A stretch of DNA of 18,492 nucleotides from Bacteroidota bacterium (GTDB lineage: Bacteria > Bacteroidota > Bacteroidia > Chitinophagales > Chitinophagaceae). Both the position numbers and the translations under genes were made by a program. Positions 13,869 through 18,492 of this stretch are shown piece after piece (the first letter of the stretch is position 1; the number at the start of each line of letters is the position of its first letter). The notes beneath the pieces were generated by a model that was not told where the DNA came from, did no database searches, and saw nothing but the letters and a program-made list of their open reading frames with translations. Location: assembly GCA_023409675.1 (NCBI GenBank), contig JAEYRC010000262.1:1-18492 (forward strand). Reading direction: 5' to 3'.

Positions 13869-14342
13869 ATGCGCGCGATTCTTTTGATGCTTTTAGCGGT
13901 GCTGGTATTTACAGGCTGCAGTACTGAATATTATATTGTTCGGCATGCCGAGAAAGCGGCTACCCCCGCCTCCGATCCATTGCTTAGTCCGGAAGGTATT
14001 CAGCGTGCTGCCGCACTGCGGACATTGCTGAAAAAGAAATCCATTAAACAGATCTTTTCCACACCCACCCAGCGCACCATGCTGACAGCCCGCCCAATCA
14101 GTGAAGCCCTTGGGATACCGGTACAATCGTATGGACCAGTTCCTGATGCGACCTTCATACAAAAGATTAAAGCGGATAAAAAAAATACGCTGATTGTAGG
14201 GCATAGCAATACCGTTGATGATCTTGTAAACGGGCTGATAGGAGCGAACGCGCTTCAGGATCTTCCGGAAAGCGTTTATTCGAAAATGTATGTTGTTAAG
14301 CAGCGTGGAAAGCAGTTAAGCTGGCGTGTTGTGGAGTATTGA
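13869..14342 (+). CDS. Histidine phosphatase lipoprotein
   Basis: This is a 157-residue protein with a lipoprotein signal (MRAILLMLLAVLVFTGC), the lipid-modified Cys being C17. The mature part is a small histidine phosphatase: YYIVR25-H26-AEK is the catalytic RHG-like motif, STPTQRTMLTA gives the second arginine, and VGH-SNTVDDLV gives the second histidine. The enzyme would act in the periplasm or at the outer membrane on an unknown phosphate ester. It resembles SixA-sized members more than full mutases. It stands alone after a 267-bp gap with only weak hairpins (TTACCA-CTGC-TGGTAA at 13648-13663). A second family member lies at 8216-8743 but lacks an export signal and is clearly different. 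Confidence 0.88.
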   Translation: MRAILLMLLAVLVFTGCSTEYYIVRHAEKAATPASDPLLSPEGIQRAAALRTLLKKKSIKQIFSTPTQRTMLTARPISEALGIPVQSYGPVPDATFIQKIKADKKNTLIVGHSNTVDDLVNGLIGANALQDLPESVYSKMYVVKQRGKQLSWRVVEY

Positions 14343-14423
14343 GTGCAGGAGACGGAAGGTTCAGGCCAGCGGACAGTTGGCAAATTTTGATTTAACAGGT
14401 AAAACTTGTAATATTTTATATCG

Positions 14424-14446
14424 ATTATCGGATAAATTCCGATAAT
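14424..14446 (+). promoter_or_regulatory. Upstream operator of the AbiE pair
   Basis: ATTATCGGA (14424-14432)-TAAAT-TCCGATAAT (14438-14446) is a perfect 9-bp inverted repeat. Its core TCGGA-N5-TCCGA returns at 14491-14505; the centres (14435 and 14498) are 63 bp apart, about six helical turns. AbiEi antitoxins are known to repress their own promoter through inverted repeats. Confidence 0.7.
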
Positions 14447-14478
14447 GTGTTGAGAAAATAACATAAAATTGTTGAATA

Positions 14479-14511
14479 TTTGGGAAAACCTCGGAAAAAA
14501 TCCGATATTTG
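14479..14511 (+). promoter_or_regulatory. Putative AbiE promoter with second operator between its elements
   Basis: TTTG (14479-14482), 21 bp, then GATATTTG (14504-14511), one base off TAnnTTTG, make a likely promoter. The second TCGGA-N5-TCCGA copy (14491-14505) lies between the two elements, where bound antitoxin would block RNA polymerase. The stretch ATATTTGGG also occurs twice (14476-14484, 14505-14513). The leader would be under 12 nt. Confidence 0.55.
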
Positions 14512-14525
14512 GGTAAATTTTTAGC

Positions 14526-15164
14526 ATGTATTTCCGGGATGCCATTGAATCTTATGTAGAGGAGCCGCTGCCCATGCAGGTATTGCTGCATGTGCTTCGT
14601 GACTATAAAAGGCCCTACGATAAAATCAATGAGCTGGTTAAAAAAGAAGAGCTGACAGCCATTAAAAAAGGGCTGTATATTCCGGGGCCGGCATCTAAAA
14701 CCGCCGGGCCAGAAGCTTTTCTGGTGGCGAATCATCTTCGGGGGCCTAGTTATGTGTCCGCTGAATCGGCCTTATCGTTCCACGGATATATTCCCGAGCG
14801 GGTTTATGAAATCCGTTCAGCTACCACGAAAACGGCAAAAACATATCAGACGCCGCTTGGCCGTTTCTCTTATTTTACAACTCCGCTACCATATTATGCC
14901 TTTGGCATTCAGCGGGTGGAGTTAACCGAACGGCAGGCCGTGCTTATGGCCACTCCTGAAAAAGCGCTTTGTGATACCATCATTTCCACGTCGGGAGTTT
15001 TGCTTAGAAGTCAACGACAGGCCCGGGCCTTCCTGATTGATGACCTGCGTATTGATGAAGCCATGCTTTCAGAACTTGACCGGGGCGTGATCGAATCCTG
15101 GATTAATGACGCGCCTAAAAGAACAAGTTTACAAATCCTGGTTAAAACACTTGAACGTTTATGA
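14526..15164 (+). CDS. abiEi: AbiEi-like antitoxin / autorepressor
   Basis: This is a 212-residue protein. The N-terminal part (about 15-55) is a winged-helix domain: MQVLLHVLRDYKRPYDKINE, then LTAIKKGLYIPGP, the usual AbiEi pattern. The rest is the AbiEi antitoxin domain, with PSYVSAESALSFHGYIPERV, FSYFTTPLPYYAFGI and LMATPEKALCDTI. AbiE is a two-gene toxin-antitoxin system described as type IV that can give phage resistance by abortive infection. In it AbiEi neutralises the toxin and represses the operon. The stop overlaps the toxin start in a 4-bp ATGA (15161-15164), as usual for such pairs. Two matching inverted repeats lie just upstream. No phage or integrase genes flank the pair. Confidence 0.9.
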   Translation: MYFRDAIESYVEEPLPMQVLLHVLRDYKRPYDKINELVKKEELTAIKKGLYIPGPASKTAGPEAFLVANHLRGPSYVSAESALSFHGYIPERVYEIRSATTKTAKTYQTPLGRFSYFTTPLPYYAFGIQRVELTERQAVLMATPEKALCDTIISTSGVLLRSQRQARAFLIDDLRIDEAMLSELDRGVIESWINDAPKRTSLQILVKTLERL

Positions 15165-16012
15165 TCCGGGAATGGCTGAAGGAATATAATGCAGTGACCC
15201 GGGAATCGATGGAGGCGGCTTTGCGGGAGATCATGCAGGAAATTACCCTGGCAGGTTTATACCGCAGCGGTTTTTTCGACAAAGCCGCGTTTTATGGAGG
15301 AACAGCATTGCGTATAGTTCACGGACTCGACCGTTTTTCTGAAGATCTGGATTTTTCTCTGCTGGAGGAAGATCCGGATTTTTCTCTTGAGCATTATTTC
15401 CGGGGAATAACAGAAGAGTTTGCTGCTGCCGGCCTGATCATTACTATAAAAGATAAAAGAAAGACGGTTAAATCTTCCATTGACTCCGCATTTCTCAAAG
15501 CGGAAACCATTTGGAAAGAACTGGTTCTGGACGGCGCCATTCCGCAAACCGGCATAAATACCCAGGCGCATATCCGGATTAAAATTGAAGTGGACCGCAA
15601 ACCGCCCCCTGGCTTCGCGACAGAGGAAAAACTATTGTTGCGCCCCTATTCCTTTTATGTAAAGTGCTTTTCGCTGCCCGATTTGTTTGCCGGTAAAATG
15701 CACGCCTTATTATTCCGTAAATGGAAAGACCGCGTAAAAGGCCGTGACTGGTATGATATGGAATGGTATATCCGCAAAGGCGTTCCCCTGCACCTGGACC
15801 ATTTCATACAGCGGGCAAGAGATAGCGGCGACTGGAAAAAGGCCCGCATGAGCCAGGAGGAATTTTTACAGCTTTTGATTAATAAAATCAATTCAGTGGT
15901 TATGGATCGCGTAAAAGAAGATGCCATCCGGTTTATCCCCGACAGCACTAAACTCGACATCTGGTCGGTGCAGTATTTTACTGATCTCGCCTACAAAATC
16001 CGGTTTCAATAA
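15161..16012 (+). CDS. abiEii: AbiEii-like nucleotidyltransferase toxin
   Basis: This is a 283-residue protein of the DNA polymerase beta-like nucleotidyltransferase superfamily (AbiEii/COG2253 type). The key motifs are present: G46-G-T48-ALR, then FSED62-L-D64-FSL with the metal-binding aspartates, E143-V-D145, and a later K179 and R195-DWYD199. The toxin is thought to transfer nucleotides to an RNA target (tRNA acceptor ends in the related MenT toxins) and halt growth until the antitoxin restores control. All catalytic residues I can place are intact, so it should be active. The gene overlaps the antitoxin gene by 4 bp, and 256 bp of apparently empty sequence follows. Confidence 0.92.
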   Translation: MIREWLKEYNAVTRESMEAALREIMQEITLAGLYRSGFFDKAAFYGGTALRIVHGLDRFSEDLDFSLLEEDPDFSLEHYFRGITEEFAAAGLIITIKDKRKTVKSSIDSAFLKAETIWKELVLDGAIPQTGINTQAHIRIKIEVDRKPPPGFATEEKLLLRPYSFYVKCFSLPDLFAGKMHALLFRKWKDRVKGRDWYDMEWYIRKGVPLHLDHFIQRARDSGDWKKARMSQEEFLQLLINKINSVVMDRVKEDAIRFIPDSTKLDIWSVQYFTDLAYKIRFQ

Positions 16013-16268
16013 GTTATACTCCGCAGTCGCCTATACGAAGTCAGAAACTCTAACATGCCATTCCTTAAATCAGCCACAAGGGTAATCGGTTACTCCCGAT
16101 AGTTAGATTAATGCCATACATTCAATAGTAGAACAGCAGCCTGTCTAAAATTGATTGATCTCCGGGATGTTCAATGCGCTGTGAACAGAGGTTCAGGGCT
16201 CAATGAACGGTTGGGCATCGAACAAATAAATTTTTGCTGTACATTTAGCTTACCCCAAAACACCAATT

Positions 16269-17924
16269 ATGAGGTATTTTTTTCTGCTTCTTTTGAACGC
16301 GGTGATGTTTATAAGTGCTTGCAGCAATAAGCAATATGCCGATACGATTTATTATAATGCTGTGATCTGGACCGGAGATTCAGCCAATGCCACTGCTGAG
16401 GCTATTGCGATAAAAGACAGTATGATATTGTATGTAGGCAATGACTACAACCATGTGAAAGGAAATTCCACTGAACTAATAGATGCAGGGGGCAAACTGA
16501 TCATTCCCGGGTTTATCGATAACCATACCCATTTTTTATCGGGAGGTTACCAGCTTGCAAATGTTGACCTGCGCATTGTATCAACCCAGCGCGAATTCAT
16601 TAACACCTTAAAAACTTTTGCTGAAACGCTGCCGGAGAGCCGCTGGATACAGGGGGGTGACTGGGACCATGAAGCATGGGGAGGTCAATTACCGGCCAAG
16701 GAATGGATTGACAGTGTGACCCAAAATAATCCGGTTATGGTTAACCGTTATGACGGACATATGGCACTGGCCAATTCAGCGGCACTAAAACTGGCCGGCA
16801 TTGATAAAAACACTCCAAATCCGGAAGGCGGAGAAATTGTAAAGGACCCGCGTACAGGCGAGCCTACGGGTGTATTGAAGGATGAGGCCATGGGGCTGGT
16901 AAACGCGGTTATTCCCTCTATGACTACGACAGAACTTGATGAATCGCTGCAGCGTGCTGTACATGAAGCGCTCCGGCTTGGAATTACCCAGGTCCATGAT
17001 ATGGGTAGCTATGGCGGATTTGCCGACCTGGCAACCTATAAAAGAGCATGGGTCAAAGACAGCCTGAATCTTCGGATCTATTCTTTTATGCCATTGAGTG
17101 CATGGGCCAAACTTGATTCGCTGATCCGAAGGGATGGACGCGGCGATAACCGCTTATTCTGGGGCGGTGTAAAAGGATTTGTAGACGGATCGCTTGGTTC
17201 TACAACTGCCTGGTTTTATACCCCTTACCTGGATGCGCCTACCACTTCAGGATTTACCGTAACAGATACAGGCACTTTACGTTCATGGATTCACAATGCC
17301 GATGCCGCCGGCCTTCATGTAGCTGTGCATGCCATTGGCGACCAGGCCAACGACTGGTTACTACGAACGATGGAATCGCAGGGAGACAACGTACGTTCAA
17401 AACGATTCAGAGTAGAGCATGCCCAGCACCTGAGCCCGGATGCATTAAAGCGGTTTGGTTCTTCCGGGATAATTCCATCTGTACAACCCTATCATGCTAT
17501 TGATGACGGACGCTGGGCGCATAAACGCCTGGATGATGAACGCTTGAAGGGGACCTATGCGTTCAAAAGTCTGCTTGATCATGGCGCTGTCATGACCTTC
17601 GGTTCAGACTGGACGGTGGCACCGCTTTCGCCCCTGCTGGGTATTCATGCGGCTGTAACCCGGAATACTATAGATAATAAAAATCCGGATGGCTGGTATC
17701 CGGAACAGCGCATTTCAATAGAAGAGGCGCTGAAATGCTATACGATCAATAATGCATACGCTGGTTTTATGGAGTCAAAAACAGGCATGCTTAAAGATGG
17801 CTACCTTGCAGACTTCTGCATTTTATCGGAAAACCTGTTTTCCATCCCAGCATCACGAATACCCGAAATAAAGGTTGAAAAAACCATATTAAACGGACAC
17901 GTAGTATATACCCTGAATCCTTAA
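16269..17924 (+). CDS. Amidohydrolase family protein (YtcJ-like), lipoprotein
   Basis: This is a 551-residue protein with a lipoprotein signal ending in FISAC18. The body is a metal-dependent amidohydrolase of the YtcJ/AepA-like group. It shows IIPGFIDNH86-T-H88 (metal ligands), GGVKGFVDGSLGS (the Lys may be the carbamylated bridging ligand), VAVHAIGDQA, FRVEHAQ and FGSDWTVAPL (catalytic Asp). A C-terminal beta-sandwich with GYLADFCILSENLF completes the family pattern. Members hydrolyse amides or related C-N bonds; natural substrates are mostly unknown. The lipid anchor places it in the periplasm or at the outer membrane. It has no operon partner: the next gene is convergent. Confidence 0.92.
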   Translation: MRYFFLLLLNAVMFISACSNKQYADTIYYNAVIWTGDSANATAEAIAIKDSMILYVGNDYNHVKGNSTELIDAGGKLIIPGFIDNHTHFLSGGYQLANVDLRIVSTQREFINTLKTFAETLPESRWIQGGDWDHEAWGGQLPAKEWIDSVTQNNPVMVNRYDGHMALANSAALKLAGIDKNTPNPEGGEIVKDPRTGEPTGVLKDEAMGLVNAVIPSMTTTELDESLQRAVHEALRLGITQVHDMGSYGGFADLATYKRAWVKDSLNLRIYSFMPLSAWAKLDSLIRRDGRGDNRLFWGGVKGFVDGSLGSTTAWFYTPYLDAPTTSGFTVTDTGTLRSWIHNADAAGLHVAVHAIGDQANDWLLRTMESQGDNVRSKRFRVEHAQHLSPDALKRFGSSGIIPSVQPYHAIDDGRWAHKRLDDERLKGTYAFKSLLDHGAVMTFGSDWTVAPLSPLLGIHAAVTRNTIDNKNPDGWYPEQRISIEEALKCYTINNAYAGFMESKTGMLKDGYLADFCILSENLFSIPASRIPEIKVEKTILNGHVVYTLNP

Positions 17925-17994
17925 CGGAATTTCAATTTATCAGCAGGAATAAATCTTAGCCGGTGGGGGAAGTGTTTAATTAAACTGCGGCAGT

Positions 17995-18480
17995 TCAGCT
18001 ATTCCCTTTATTCAGAAAAGCTGAATACATCCATACCAGTTTTTCCTGTTCACGAATATAATCGCTCATAAGCGCATTAGTACCCTCATCGCCTGCTTCA
18101 TCAGACAAGTCGAGTAATTCGCGCTGCAGGGTGATAATTGTTTTGAATGAATCGAGAATATTACTAACCGATTTCATTCCATCGGAAACCTCACGACTTT
18201 CCTTTATAGTTGCTACCTGAGTATAGTCGGAATAATTGTGTTTCGGAGCATGCCCCAGCGTTAAAATGCGCTCGGCAACCTCATCAATTTTGAGCAGCAG
18301 ATCGTTGTACAATTCTTCAAACTTCACATGAAGCTCAAAGAATTTCTCCCCTTTGATATTCCAGTGCGAACCCCGCGTATTCTGATAAAATACGGAGTAA
18401 TTCGCCAGCAATTCATTCAACTTATCCGCTAATACGGCTACCTGTTTATTATCGAGCCCAATGGCATTTTTAGATTTCAT
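17995..18480 (-). CDS. dps: Dps-family DNA-binding ferritin-like protein
   Basis: This is a 161-residue four-helix protein with the Dps ferroxidase residues at the right spacing: H39 in GSHWN, H51, D66 and E70 in KIDEVAERI. The steps of 12, 15 and 4 residues equal those I recall for Dps from Listeria. Dps forms a 12-subunit shell that oxidises and stores iron using hydrogen peroxide and protects DNA. The N-terminus (MKSKNAIGLDNKQ) is short and only weakly basic, so DNA binding may be limited. It is convergent with the amidohydrolase gene; the 70-bp gap holds a GTTTAATTAAAC palindrome (17974-17985) but no clear terminator. Its promoter lies at or beyond the right edge of the window. Confidence 0.95.
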   Translation of the reverse strand: MKSKNAIGLDNKQVAVLADKLNELLANYSVFYQNTRGSHWNIKGEKFFELHVKFEELYNDLLLKIDEVAERILTLGHAPKHNYSDYTQVATIKESREVSDGMKSVSNILDSFKTIITLQRELLDLSDEAGDEGTNALMSDYIREQEKLVWMYSAFLNKGNS

Positions 18481-18492
18481 ATCGCCTTATTT

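Noticed and set aside
14343..16268. AbiE region as part of a prophage or integrated element
   Set aside because: No integrase, att-like direct repeats at tRNA genes, or phage genes are visible around it in this window.
1..18492. CRISPR array, riboswitch or rRNA
   Set aside because: No regularly spaced direct repeats, no known riboswitch core and no rRNA sequence were found on either strand by eye.

Overview
The window looks like a chromosomal segment of a Bacteroidota bacterium, probably of the Chitinophagia type. Three things point there: a TonB-dependent outer-membrane receptor and a second protein with carboxypeptidase-like regulatory domains, HMA-AraC fusion regulators of a kind I know from this phylum, and several intergenic promoters of the Bacteroidota form TTTG-N(17-21)-TAnnTTTG. 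Strong Shine-Dalgarno sequences are scarce. No phage, integrase, IS transposase, rRNA or CRISPR array is visible.

Layout. At 1-3367 lie the 3' part of hflX, a small Rieske protein, a PAP2 phosphatase, and an ArnT/GT39-like glycosyltransferase overlapping the PAP2 gene. A convergent gene for an exported carboxypeptidase-regulatory-like protein follows (3456-4163, minus). Next come tRNA-Asn with a consensus promoter and a strong terminator, and a 500-bp non-coding stretch holding a REPIN-like repeat. At 4992-6690 (minus) are two tandem paralogous HMA-AraC regulators and a GNAT acetyltransferase. Divergent from them is a three-domain multicopper oxidase whose -7 element sits inside a perfect 11-bp inverted repeat, followed by a histidine phosphatase. 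After a second long non-coding stretch comes a small gene for a 39-residue peptide with 10 cysteines. It has its own promoter and a following hairpin, then a GNAT-like protein with a six-cysteine tail and a TonB-dependent receptor.

The right third holds an ArsR/AHSA1 pair behind a perfect 17-bp inverted repeat, a histidine-phosphatase lipoprotein, and an AbiEi/AbiEii toxin-antitoxin pair with two matching operators 63 bp apart. It ends with an amidohydrolase lipoprotein and a convergent Dps gene.

How it fits together. The region 4992-12668 reads as a soft-metal (most likely copper) handling locus: candidate metal-sensing regulators with MxCxxC motifs, a copper oxidase, a metallothionein-like peptide, a Cys-tailed GNAT protein and an outer-membrane receptor. 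The grouping and the metal are inference; the motifs are read directly from the sequence. The Cys-rich peptide and the Cys-tailed GNAT protein are the least familiar parts.
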